Positions 6,780 to 14,257 of a DNA stretch of 19,415 nt are shown here, piece by piece. This DNA comes from Symbiobacteriaceae bacterium (lineage in GTDB: Bacteria > Bacillota > JAAYKD01 > WRDA01). The notes below the pieces were generated by a model. That model was not told the DNA's origin. It made no database searches and saw only the letters and a list, made by a program, of their open reading frames with translations. The stretch lies in contig WREE01000017.1 of the NCBI GenBank assembly GCA_009779515.1, positions 1 through 19,415 on the forward strand, in the 5' to 3' direction. A program made the translations under genes and the position numbers. Numbering within the stretch: position 1 is the first letter of the stretch; each line of letters starts with the position of its first letter.

Positions 6780-7229
6780 TCATGTTCTTTGTTTCCGCCC
6801 CCTCTGCCACCGGGGGATGACCCGATACAACAAGTCGGCACCATTGAGTCCCATGGCGATCGCCATAGTATAGGTGACGACATTGATCATACCGGTTATC
6901 CCCAGGATATAGTCTCCCTGCACCGCTGCCATAAAAGCGTTGTAGGCAGACACACCGGGGACGATAGGAATAATCCCCGGAACAATTACGGCCGTAAGGG
7001 GTACTCTTAAGCGGGGGGCTACGAGACGGGCAATAAAGCCTAACCCTAAAGCCCCCAGGGCGGTACCCCAAAATATAGCCTCGCCGCACAAATAGACACA
7101 AGCAAAGGCGACCCCGCCAGCCAAAGCGCCGGGAATGAGTATCTTGAGAGGAGCGCCAAAGAGGTAGCCGTAACACCAGGCGCCTAAAGCCGCGCCCCCA
7201 AAGTTGATGAGCAACTGCAGGTCAATCAC
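6780..7229 (-). CDS. Threonine/serine exporter-type membrane protein, YjjB-like half
   Basis: The protein is hydrophobic, about 149 residues, with roughly four or five membrane segments (LLINFGGAALGAWCYGYLF, LIPGALAGGVAFACVYLCG, TAVIVPGIIPIVPG and a C-terminal one). It corresponds to the ThrE C-terminal domain (DUF3815/YjjB). I place the start at GTG 7229. It overlaps the stop of the upstream YjjP-like gene (GTGA) and has GGAGGTG just upstream; an ATG at 7253 would add eight residues lying inside the ribosome binding site. Members of the pair form a two-part exporter: threonine/serine in Corynebacterium ThrE, succinate in E. coli YjjPB. Being last in the microcompartment operon, it probably exports a product or intermediate. 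Confidence 0.8.
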   Translation of the reverse strand: MIDLQLLINFGGAALGAWCYGYLFGAPLKILIPGALAGGVAFACVYLCGEAIFWGTALGALGLGFIARLVAPRLRVPLTAVIVPGIIPIVPGVSAYNAFMAAVQGDYILGITGMINVVTYTMAIAMGLNGADLLYRVIPRWQRGRKQRT

Positions 7230-8002
7230 CGCAGCAACACCTCCTGCAACCAAGGCCAGATAGTAAAGCTCACGATAACCCCGGCAGCTACCAGAGTTAG
7301 AGAAAGGAGCGCTTCAGCTAAGCGGGAAACTCCGGTTAGTAAATCTCCGTTGGCTAAGTCCCGAAAGCTGGTGGTAAGGGTAACCCCTGGGAGTAGCAGA
7401 AAGAGCCCCCCCATATTGACCAAGTTGCGGTTGGTCGCATCCAACCCCGGGTAGAAAAAGGTTAGGGTAGTGAGTAGGGTGCTGCTTAAAAGAACTGCCA
7501 GGGAAGAGTTGATAGCTATGCGATCGGTTAAGTAATCCAGGGTATAGCGCACCACCGCTCCGTTGATGGTAGCATAAGCTAAAGCCAGGGGTAAACGCAG
7601 TCCGCTAATGAGGGAAAACCCTAAAGAGCCTAAGCCGGAAGCCAGACTCATCTTCAAGTTTTGCCCTTTGGCAGGGATGGGTCGGGATAGGTTGTCTAGC
7701 CTTTCGGCTAAAGCCACGGCTGGAATCTCCCCGTTGCAAAAACGCCGCGAGAGGTCGTTTAACTCCATCACGGCAGCCAGGTTGTAGCTCCTGCTGGTGA
7801 TACGCCGCACCAAAGTATGCGTCTCCTCTGCCATGACCAGACTGATGATCATGCCGGTGGGAGTAACAAAACAGTCTACTCGCATGGCGCCCATATAGCG
7901 AGCCATATAGCTAATGGTCTGCTCCACCCGGGAAATTTCGGCGCCATTGCGCAACAGCAACTCACCGGTAGTAATGGCTAAATGCAGGTGATGCTCCTTC
8001 AT
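7226..8002 (-). CDS. Threonine/serine exporter-type membrane protein, YjjP-like half
   Basis: 258 residues. The first 110 or so are soluble, with the ThrE N-terminal domain (DUF1212) pattern: LAITTGELLLRNGAEISRVEQT near the start, CFVTPTGMIISL at 45-56, and RSYNLAAVMELNDLSR. Three or four membrane segments follow (about 119-150, 160-185, 193-212, 225-250). The start ATG at 8002 follows GGGAGA with normal spacing. It lies 11 nt after the upstream amidohydrolase, and its last codons contain the ribosome binding site of the YjjB-like partner, a sign of translational coupling. The threonine aldolase-like enzyme at the operon's other end makes an amino acid (threonine, serine, glycine) or a derived acid a reasonable export substrate, but this is inference. 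Confidence 0.82.
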   Translation of the reverse strand: MKEHHLHLAITTGELLLRNGAEISRVEQTISYMARYMGAMRVDCFVTPTGMIISLVMAEETHTLVRRITSRSYNLAAVMELNDLSRRFCNGEIPAVALAERLDNLSRPIPAKGQNLKMSLASGLGSLGFSLISGLRLPLALAYATINGAVVRYTLDYLTDRIAINSSLAVLLSSTLLTTLTFFYPGLDATNRNLVNMGGLFLLLPGVTLTTSFRDLANGDLLTGVSRLAEALLSLTLVAAGVIVSFTIWPWLQEVLLR

Positions 8003-8013
8003 AGATGTCTCCC

Positions 8014-9210
8014 TTACACCTGAAGCTCTCCGGCGAAGTAGACCTTCTTCACCCTCTCCAGAGCCGTAATATCTCGGGAGGCATCCCCCTGCACCACCAA
8101 GATATCGGCAATGGCGCCTTTAGCCAAGAGGCCAATCTCGCCAGCTAAACCCAACACCTTGGCACCATGAGAGGTGCCCACAGCAATGGCCTGCACCGGA
8201 GTGTAGCCATACTCCACAAAGACTTTTAGCTCCGCTGCCACCGGCGCTGCTGGAGCGTCTTCGGAGATCATATCGGTGCCTGCCACAATAGTTAGTCCCA
8301 GAGCGGCAAAGTCGTTTAACTTTTGACGAAACGCTGCGTTAGCAGCCCCGTAGATGCGTAACGATTCCCCTTGAATCGCCGTGGGGTTAATACCCCCTCC
8401 GGAAGCGCGAATAGCCTCCAGCCGCTGGTAGGAGTAGTGGTGGACCGAAGCGGTGGGAGTCCAGGCCATCCCTTTAGCGACCATCCGCTGGGCTTGCTCG
8501 TAGCTTATTTCGGTACCATGCTCGATGGTATCAAAACCTGCCTCCACGCAATATTCTATGGCAGGCTGCAAACCGGCGTGGACGGCTATTTTACGTAAAT
8601 GACGATGAGCTTCATCCACAGCAGCTCTTAGCTCTTCCAGGGTGAATTCGGAGATACCAGGGGTGCGGTGGCTGGTCATCACCTTAATCCACTGAGCCCC
8701 GGCTTTGACTTGCCGGCGCACCGCTTTGCGGATCTCGACTTCGCCGTCCACTTCGATAACCGAATCGCCGGCATAATAGGCATGACCCCCGGTAGCAATG
8801 ATGGCCTGGTTAACGTAAAAGAGGCGGGGGATGGTAATGTACCCCAACCGCGCTCCGTTAACCAGAGCCTGGCAAACCCCGTTGCCGCTGGAGACATCCC
8901 GCATGGTTGTAACCCCAGACAGAAGGGCGCGGCGGGCGTAGTTCTGCGCCATGAGAGCTACCAGGTGGGGATCGTAGATATCCCGCTGACGGCGGTTATA
9001 CCAGTAGCCTACATGAACGTGCATGTCGATAAGCCCCGGCAGCAGGGTAGCATCACCGTAGTGGGTAATCTCGGTCTGATTAGGGTATCTCCTTTGCAGC
9101 TCCGGCAAAGATCCGATATCAACAATTTGCTTGCCTTCGATGAGAAGAGCTCCGTTAGGGATAACTGTTTGGCCGTCCCCGGTAATGAGCTTTTGCGCAG
9201 CCAGTAGCAA
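8014..9210 (-). CDS. Amidohydrolase, prolidase/imidazolonepropionase-like (Zn-dependent)
   Basis: 398 residues with the full amidohydrolase metal set: H64 and H66 in LIDMHVHV, K176 in WIKVMTS (bridging, carboxylated lysine), H211 in IAVHAG, H231 in IEHGTE and D313 in AGTDM. The flanking small beta domain is complete (MLLAAQKLITGDG at the N terminus, KGAIADILVVQGD at the C terminus). This motif layout is that of the group containing imidazolonepropionase and the Xaa-Pro dipeptidase-like amidohydrolases, which cleave amide or peptide bonds; the actual substrate is open. It starts with TTG 9210, supported by GGAGGAGTAACC directly upstream, two bases after the preceding stop. No targeting extension is seen, so it probably works in the cytosol, before or after the microcompartment step. 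Confidence 0.85.
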   Translation of the reverse strand: MLLAAQKLITGDGQTVIPNGALLIEGKQIVDIGSLPELQRRYPNQTEITHYGDATLLPGLIDMHVHVGYWYNRRQRDIYDPHLVALMAQNYARRALLSGVTTMRDVSSGNGVCQALVNGARLGYITIPRLFYVNQAIIATGGHAYYAGDSVIEVDGEVEIRKAVRRQVKAGAQWIKVMTSHRTPGISEFTLEELRAAVDEAHRHLRKIAVHAGLQPAIEYCVEAGFDTIEHGTEISYEQAQRMVAKGMAWTPTASVHHYSYQRLEAIRASGGGINPTAIQGESLRIYGAANAAFRQKLNDFAALGLTIVAGTDMISEDAPAAPVAAELKVFVEYGYTPVQAIAVGTSHGAKVLGLAGEIGLLAKGAIADILVVQGDASRDITALERVKKVYFAGELQV

Positions 9211-9212
9211 GG

Positions 9213-9890
9213 TTACTCCTCCTCCTCGATTTCATTTTTATTTATGCCCACCAAGGCGTCGGCACCTACGGCCCCCTGCCCTTGGGCAAAGAGAAAGAAG
9301 GGGTTAATATCAACTTCGGACAGCTCCGGCAGCACTTCCCCCAACTGGGATAAAGCCACCATAGCCGCCAAGAGCGCCTCTTCATCGTAAACCGTCCCCC
9401 GGCTGCCATCTATAATTTGCTTAACTTTTAGCTCTGCCACCATCTGCCTGGCTTCCCTCAGGGTTACCGGCGCCAACCGGATAGCCGTGTCGTTATATAA
9501 CTCCAAATAGAGACCACCCATGCCTGCCAGCAGGATAAAACCGAATTGGGGGTCTTTTTTTAGCCCCAAAACCAACTCTAATCCTCCGAAGAGCATAGGG
9601 CTGAGCATAACCCCCTCAAGGGGCACCGTTGGCGCCAAGCGGGCAACATTGGTCAGAAGCTGCCGGTAAGCCTCGCCGGCTTGGCTAGGTTCCACCCCCA
9701 GCATTACTCCTCCCACCTCGCTTTTATGCCAAATATGCGCCGAAAGTATCTTAAGTGCCAAAGAGCCGCCCATCGCCCCAGCGGCTTCCTGAGCCTGCTC
9801 GGGGGAGTGAACTATCTTATAAGGTATCATGGGAATGCCGTGCCGGCTAAGGAGGGTGTTGCTTTGAGCTTCGTTGAGAAAGTGCGTCAT
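9213..9890 (-). CDS. ADP-forming acyl-CoA synthetase, beta subunit (ATP-grasp)
   Basis: The 225-residue protein matches the small subunit of NDP-forming acetyl-CoA synthetase (acyl-CoA + ADP + Pi to acid + CoA + ATP). Visible markers are LSRHGIPMIPYKIV at the start, LKILSAHIWHKSEVGGV (47-63, nucleotide and phosphohistidine contact), a G-rich FILLAGMGGLYLELYND (118-134) and SEVDINPFF near the C terminus. Length equals that of the archaeal two-subunit enzymes. The sequence ends in an acidic tail, EIEEEE. It starts three bases after the alpha-subunit stop, so a heteromer is expected. The acyl specificity cannot be read. Confidence 0.87.
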   Translation of the reverse strand: MTHFLNEAQSNTLLSRHGIPMIPYKIVHSPEQAQEAAGAMGGSLALKILSAHIWHKSEVGGVMLGVEPSQAGEAYRQLLTNVARLAPTVPLEGVMLSPMLFGGLELVLGLKKDPQFGFILLAGMGGLYLELYNDTAIRLAPVTLREARQMVAELKVKQIIDGSRGTVYDEEALLAAMVALSQLGEVLPELSEVDINPFFLFAQGQGAVGADALVGINKNEIEEEE

Positions 9891-9893
9891 GTA

Positions 9894-11363
9894 CTACAGC
9901 CCCCTTCGATACTCGGCATAGCCCAGCATATGGGCTAAGGCGGTGACGGCATCTTCCGGCATCTCAAAGGTGAGCAGCCCCTGGCTCTCTAGGAAGCGGC
10001 GCACCTGCTTCACATATCCTCCAGCTAAGATGACCATATATACTGGCTTGCCTGAGGGGTGAGCGGGTGCCAGGAGGTGCGCCCAAGCGATCCCCAGCTC
10101 CTCCTGGGAGATAAAAGAAGGTAGCACGGTGAGAAAGACCAGGTTATCGATGGCCGCATCGTTCAGAGCAATCTCCACCGCTGCCGCGTGCTGCTTCACA
10201 CTGGCAGCTACGGAGATATCGGCATAACCTACTGCTCGTCCCCAAGTTGCCATGGGAGGCATGGCAGAGCGCAGCCTGGCTTCCCCCTCAGAGGTGAGAT
10301 TAGCGAGATTAATTTGGGGATACTTGCCGGTCTCATCGGTGGCAAAAATCCCCATGCCCCCTGTTTGGGTCATAATAAAGCTGTTTCTGCCCGGTGGCAG
10401 CGGTAAGCAGGCGAAGGCCAGAAGGGTATAGACTAGCTCTCGCATGGAGTGGACTAGGGTAGCTCCCTTTTGACGCAACGCCGCTTCGTACACAGCGTAG
10501 GAGCCTGCCAAGGAGCCGGTATGGCTGGCAGCAGCCTTGGCACCCGCCTCACTGCGACCAACTTTAAGAACCACTACCGGCTTAGTCACCGTAATCCGTC
10601 CCAGAGTTTCCGCCAGCTTGCGCCCCTGGCTATAACCTTCCAGGTAAATGCCAATTACCTTAGTTCCTTCATCTTGCTCGTAATGCTCTAAAATATCGAT
10701 AAAATCTACATCTGCCATATTGCCAATGGAGCAGAATTTGCGCAACATCACCGGTTGAGGTAGAGAAGCCGTAAGCATGAGCAGCATGGCTGCTACCGAG
10801 CCGCTCTGGGAGACCAAAGAGATGCCCAAAGGGCGTAACTCCTGGGTGGAAGGCACCCCGGGAGCTTGCTCCCCTGTAGGCGCGTGAAGAGGAAGACCGT
10901 TATCGACAAAAGTGGTGTTAACTTTGTTTTCCTGGTCGATAACGCCAATGCAGTTGGGTCCCACTACCCGTATACCCCAGTGCCGGGCAGTCTCCAGTAA
11001 ACACTCCTGACGGCGGAACCCCTCTTCGTTCTCCAGTTCAGCAAAGCCGCTGGCGGCACAGACAATAACTTTAATATCCCCTTGTTGCTCCATCCTGGCA
11101 GCCAGGTCGGCCATCACGGAGTAGATAGCCTCTGCCGGCATGATGAGGACCAATAGTTGGCACATCCCGGGAATAGCTACCAAGTTGGGATAAGAGGCAA
11201 GGCCTTGGATTTGGCTCTCTCGTAGGTTAACCGGATAAATTTCTCCAGGGTAACCCATATCTCTCAGGTTTTTAACCACATAGTAACCGGCTTTGTCCGG
11301 GTTATTCGAGGCGCCTAACACGGCGACCCCGGTAGGTTGAAAGAGAGCATCCAGAACACTCAT
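9894..11363 (-). CDS. ADP-forming acyl-CoA synthetase, alpha subunit
   Basis: A CoA-binding Rossmann domain is at the N terminus (VAVLGASNNPDKAGYYV, 13-29). CoA-ligase domains follow, with VGPNCIG (134-140), LVSQSGSVAAM (183-193) and the phosphohistidine motif ASHTGSLAG, in which H281 carries the phosphate between acyl-phosphate and ADP. I choose ATG 11363 as start: it overlaps the porB stop (ATGA), and the conserved domain starts a few residues later; an in-frame ATG at 11405 would add 14 unconserved residues lying inside porB. The 489-residue length suits the two-subunit type. With the oxidoreductase upstream it should convert the acyl-CoA to free acid and ATP by substrate-level phosphorylation, as in peptide-fermenting archaea. 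Confidence 0.87.
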   Translation of the reverse strand: MSVLDALFQPTGVAVLGASNNPDKAGYYVVKNLRDMGYPGEIYPVNLRESQIQGLASYPNLVAIPGMCQLLVLIMPAEAIYSVMADLAARMEQQGDIKVIVCAASGFAELENEEGFRRQECLLETARHWGIRVVGPNCIGVIDQENKVNTTFVDNGLPLHAPTGEQAPGVPSTQELRPLGISLVSQSGSVAAMLLMLTASLPQPVMLRKFCSIGNMADVDFIDILEHYEQDEGTKVIGIYLEGYSQGRKLAETLGRITVTKPVVVLKVGRSEAGAKAAASHTGSLAGSYAVYEAALRQKGATLVHSMRELVYTLLAFACLPLPPGRNSFIMTQTGGMGIFATDETGKYPQINLANLTSEGEARLRSAMPPMATWGRAVGYADISVAASVKQHAAAVEIALNDAAIDNLVFLTVLPSFISQEELGIAWAHLLAPAHPSGKPVYMVILAGGYVKQVRRFLESQGLLTFEMPEDAVTALAHMLGYAEYRRGL

Positions 11364-12277
11364 GATAGCTCTCCCATAGCGGCAAGCTGCTTCAGACGCT
11401 GCCACTTGCTAGTGGTAACCGCCTGCAGCTCGGCAATTTCTTCCGGGGTGAGATGAGCATACTTGCGCATGAGACCGAGGTACTCTTGAAGGGGTTTAGC
11501 CTCGGGAAACTCCATGCTTAGGTGATACTTGCCCCGGACTACTTCATACAAAGGGTGATAATTGCTCTGCACGGAGAGACGAGCTGCTTGGATGGAAAGA
11601 TCTGGTCGAATACCCCAGCCGGTAACACAGGGGTTTAAGATGTGCAGAAAGACCAGCCCCTCCTGGGAGTAGACCATGGCCTTTTCCACCTTGCTCACCA
11701 TATCCGGGATATACGCCGGGGAGCAGGTCGCCAGGTAAGGAATATCGTGCATGGCCATAATTTGCGCAATATCTTTCTTGTGCTGCCTTTTCCCTCCGCG
11801 GTTAGCGGCGCTCACCGGTGTAGTGGAAGTCCAGGCATATTTTCCGGTAGAGCCGGAGCGCTGGTAACCGGTATTCATATATCCTTCGTTATCGTAACAG
11901 ATATATATAATGCGGTCACCACGCTCCGCAGCGCCAGAGAGGCATTGCAGACCAGCATCCACCGTAGCTCCATCACCGGCGAAAGCCACGGCATGAACCG
12001 GGCGGTTTTCACGTTCGTACTGGAGCTTAATACCCGCCAGCATGGAGGCTACGTTGTCCAACAAGGGGAAGAAGACCGGGCATTTAGCCCCACTTTTGGT
12101 GTTATGCCCTACCACTCCTACCCCGCCCATGCAGCCGGGAGGTATAGCCAGAACGGTTTCCGAACCAAGCACCTTCATACAGGTGCGCAAAATAAGCTCC
12201 ACATTACAGCCGACACAGGAGGAAATGCCCGGCGATATCATGTCGGGAAGAGCGGCTAATTTTTCCGTGATGGTCAT
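11360..12277 (-). CDS. porB: 2-oxoacid:ferredoxin oxidoreductase, beta subunit (TPP-binding)
   Basis: 305 residues with the PorB pattern. Cluster cysteines are C21 and C24 (SSCVGCN), C49 (PPGCMGG) and one near residue 215 (LNPCVTGW). The thiamine diphosphate/Mg motif runs from GDGATVDAG to NEGYMNTGYQRSGST. It binds TPP and a [4Fe-4S] cluster and performs oxidative decarboxylation of a 2-oxo acid with the alpha subunit. The start ATG abuts the porA stop, with GGAGG in the end of porA. Which 2-oxo acid is used (pyruvate, 2-oxobutyrate, branched chain, glyoxylate-like) is not decided by visible residues. Confidence 0.88.
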   Translation of the reverse strand: MTITEKLAALPDMISPGISSCVGCNVELILRTCMKVLGSETVLAIPPGCMGGVGVVGHNTKSGAKCPVFFPLLDNVASMLAGIKLQYERENRPVHAVAFAGDGATVDAGLQCLSGAAERGDRIIYICYDNEGYMNTGYQRSGSTGKYAWTSTTPVSAANRGGKRQHKKDIAQIMAMHDIPYLATCSPAYIPDMVSKVEKAMVYSQEGLVFLHILNPCVTGWGIRPDLSIQAARLSVQSNYHPLYEVVRGKYHLSMEFPEAKPLQEYLGLMRKYAHLTPEEIAELQAVTTSKWQRLKQLAAMGELS

Positions 12278-13453
12278 TTAGTCCACCTCCTGTTGCAGCC
12301 AGCGAGCAGTTGGTTCCGGGGGCTTAGCAGCAATTTCTGCCAGGACTTGCTGCAACATAGGGACGGTGATATCTTCTCCCCCTAACCCTCCGATGTACGA
12401 CTGCGCAGGAACATACTTACCTAAAGTATACATGGCGGCTGCCACCTCCTGGAAGAGGATACCACTGTCTCTGCCGAAGGAGACACTGCGGTCAATGACG
12501 GCATAACCTTGGAGATAAGCCAGAGCCTGGCTGACTTCCTGCACAGGGAAGGGACGCAGCAGTCGCACCTTGACTAAACCGACTTTTTGCCCCAACTGCC
12601 GCTGCAGATCTACCGCTTCCCGAGCGGCTCCCGTCATAGAGCCGATAGTTACTAAAGCATATTCGGCGTCTTCCATACGGTAACTTTCGCTGCAGCCGCC
12701 GTAATCACGCCCAAAGCTCTGAGCAAAGGAGCTGTTCAGCTCCTGGACAACCTGCAAAGCTTTTCGGGTGGCTTGCACCTGTTTGTGGCGATACTCCATA
12801 ACGTACTCGCCGGTGGTCAGAGGGTCTACCGCTATAGGGTGCCGGGTATCTAAGACCACCGGCGAAGGTTGACGAACCCCTAAAAAGGTGTCTACCTCTT
12901 CCTGGGAGGGTATGGCAACCCGCTCTGCCATATGGGAAAGATAAAACCCGTCGTAGCAGATATTCACCGGCAATAAAACCTCCGGGTGTTCTGCCAGGCG
13001 GAAAGCCTGGATAATAGTATCGAGAATCTCCTGGTTATCCTCCACGTACAGCTGCAACCACCCGGCATCACGTAAGGTTAGAGCATCCTGCTGCCCTCCC
13101 CAAACCGATTGAGGTGAAATCATTTCCCGGTTGACGATGGCCATAACTATGGGAAGACGCAGGGTGGAAGCTCGAAAATAAGGCTCATACATCAAGGCTA
13201 AACCCTGGGAGGAGGTAGCGGTAAAGCTGCGGGCGCCTGCCAGGGTCGCCCCCGTTAAGACACTCATCGCCGAAAGCTCGGATTCCACTTCGCACAAGGC
13301 ACTGGTGAGCAAGCCATCAGCCGCAAACTGCATGAGGTATTCCACCACCGGGGTCTGGGGGGTAATAGGGTAAGCGGCAATAACATCGGGACGGCATAGC
13401 AGAGCAGCCACAGCCGCCGCTCGGTTGCCGTTAAGCACATCGTAGTTAGCCAT
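12278..13453 (-). CDS. porA: 2-oxoacid:ferredoxin oxidoreductase, alpha subunit
   Basis: 391 residues. The hallmark AAYPITPQTPVVEYL (26-40) is the pyrimidine-binding part of the TPP site. ESELSAMSVLTGATLAGARSF follows, and then TSSQGLALMYEP, where Por/Vor alpha chains carry the active-site Thr-Ser-x-x-Gly. The C-terminal transketolase-like domain shows VTIGSMTGAA and VKVRLLRPFP. It starts at ATG 13453 after GGAGGGGGGTAAAG and overlaps the delta-subunit stop by 8 bases. The four-gene order gamma-delta-alpha-beta is the ancestral POR layout and differs from the single-chain pyruvate:ferredoxin oxidoreductase common in Clostridia, so this is likely a substrate-specialised extra enzyme. Confidence 0.88.
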   Translation of the reverse strand: MANYDVLNGNRAAAVAALLCRPDVIAAYPITPQTPVVEYLMQFAADGLLTSALCEVESELSAMSVLTGATLAGARSFTATSSQGLALMYEPYFRASTLRLPIVMAIVNREMISPQSVWGGQQDALTLRDAGWLQLYVEDNQEILDTIIQAFRLAEHPEVLLPVNICYDGFYLSHMAERVAIPSQEEVDTFLGVRQPSPVVLDTRHPIAVDPLTTGEYVMEYRHKQVQATRKALQVVQELNSSFAQSFGRDYGGCSESYRMEDAEYALVTIGSMTGAAREAVDLQRQLGQKVGLVKVRLLRPFPVQEVSQALAYLQGYAVIDRSVSFGRDSGILFQEVAAAMYTLGKYVPAQSYIGGLGGEDITVPMLQQVLAEIAAKPPEPTARWLQQEVD

Positions 13454-13715
13454 CTTTACCCCCCTCCGGCACCATGGTTATACATTGCCCCGGGCACTCC
13501 CGTGCGCAAATACCACACCCTTTGCAATAGCTATAGTCGATGCGATAACCGTCTTCAGCCTGAACTGAGCCCACCGGGCAATAGAGGAAACAGAGACCAC
13601 AAGCGAGGCACTTCTCCTTGTTCAACAGAGGTCTCAGGGTGCGCCAGTCGCCGGTGTTGATAATATGTAACCCAGCCGCTCCTAAAGGCGCCGGATAAGC
13701 GGTACGGTACTTCAT
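13446..13715 (-). CDS. porD: 2-oxoacid:ferredoxin oxidoreductase, delta subunit (2x[4Fe-4S] ferredoxin)
   Basis: 89 residues with two classical clusters: C36, C39, C42 and C46 (CLACGLCFLYCP), and C64, C67, C70 and C74 (CKGCGICARECP). It carries electrons from the TPP site to soluble ferredoxin. The ATG at 13715 overlaps the gamma-subunit stop (ATGA). A farther ATG at 13784 would add 23 residues lying inside the gamma gene and is not favoured. The roughly 30-residue N-terminal segment before the first cysteine is of the usual PorD kind. Confidence 0.9.
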   Translation of the reverse strand: MKYRTAYPAPLGAAGLHIINTGDWRTLRPLLNKEKCLACGLCFLYCPVGSVQAEDGYRIDYSYCKGCGICARECPGQCITMVPEGGKDG

Positions 13716-14257
13716 AATGCCACCTTCTGTATCATCGCTTCGTCGTAGCCACGCCGGACGCAGACGGCGTTTTTCTCCCCCCACAGCTCGGCGGCTTTGG
13801 CAGCGGTCTCGGCCAAAGATACCAGCCCGGTAGCTCGCACAAAGGCTCCCAGCATAGCCGTATTGACTAAAGGGCGCCCCAGGAGCTCCAGGGCAATAGC
13901 TGTGGCATCAACCGTAACCAACTGTTTTACAGCTTCCGGCAGCTGGGGCAAGTTGTCGGCAGGAGAGTTGAGTACCAGCAAGGCCTCCCCGTGTATCCCC
14001 TCGCAGACATCGACACCATGCATAATGGTAGCGTCCATCACCAGGACAATTTCCGGGGTATAGACTTTGGTTTTAGGGCGAATAGGGTTGTCGGATAGAC
14101 GAAGGAAAGCGGTGACCGGTGCTCCCTGGCGTTCAAAGCCAAAGAAAGGGATAGAGTTGCCGAACTTACCGTCCTTGACGGCGGCATAGACCAGCACCTC
14201 GGCAGCTTTAACGGTGCCCATACCTCCTCGCCCGTGGAGGCGCACTTCTTTGATCAT
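13712..14257 (-). CDS. porC: 2-oxoacid:ferredoxin oxidoreductase, gamma subunit
   Basis: 181 residues beginning with VRLHGRGGMGTVKAAEVL, the signature of Por/Vor/Ior gamma chains. FFGFERQGAPVTAFLRLSDNPI follows. The family domain helps to bind the CoA substrate and completes the heterotetramer. The ATG overlaps the stop of the hydantoinase-like gene (ATGA), and AAGGAG lies 8 nt upstream. Direct overlap with a presumably encapsulated amidohydrolase ties the oxidoreductase to the microcompartment pathway, but no shell-targeting sequence is visible in any Por subunit, so it should act in the cytosol. Confidence 0.9.
   Translation of the reverse strand: MIKEVRLHGRGGMGTVKAAEVLVYAAVKDGKFGNSIPFFGFERQGAPVTAFLRLSDNPIRPKTKVYTPEIVLVMDATIMHGVDVCEGIHGEALLVLNSPADNLPQLPEAVKQLVTVDATAIALELLGRPLVNTAMLGAFVRATGLVSLAETAAKAAELWGEKNAVCVRRGYDEAMIQKVAL

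Noticed and set aside
8668..9207. 179-codon plus-strand open frame
   Set aside because: It is antisense to the amidohydrolase with full metal-binding residues; no recognisable domain.
11642..12259. 205-codon plus-strand open frame
   Set aside because: It is antisense to porB, which has complete TPP and cluster motifs; the composition (many His, Arg, Gly) is that of a shadow frame.
13716..13784. Longer start for the Por delta subunit
   Set aside because: The extra 23 residues lie inside the gamma gene, are unlike PorD proteins, and the ATGA overlap at 13715 is the better start.
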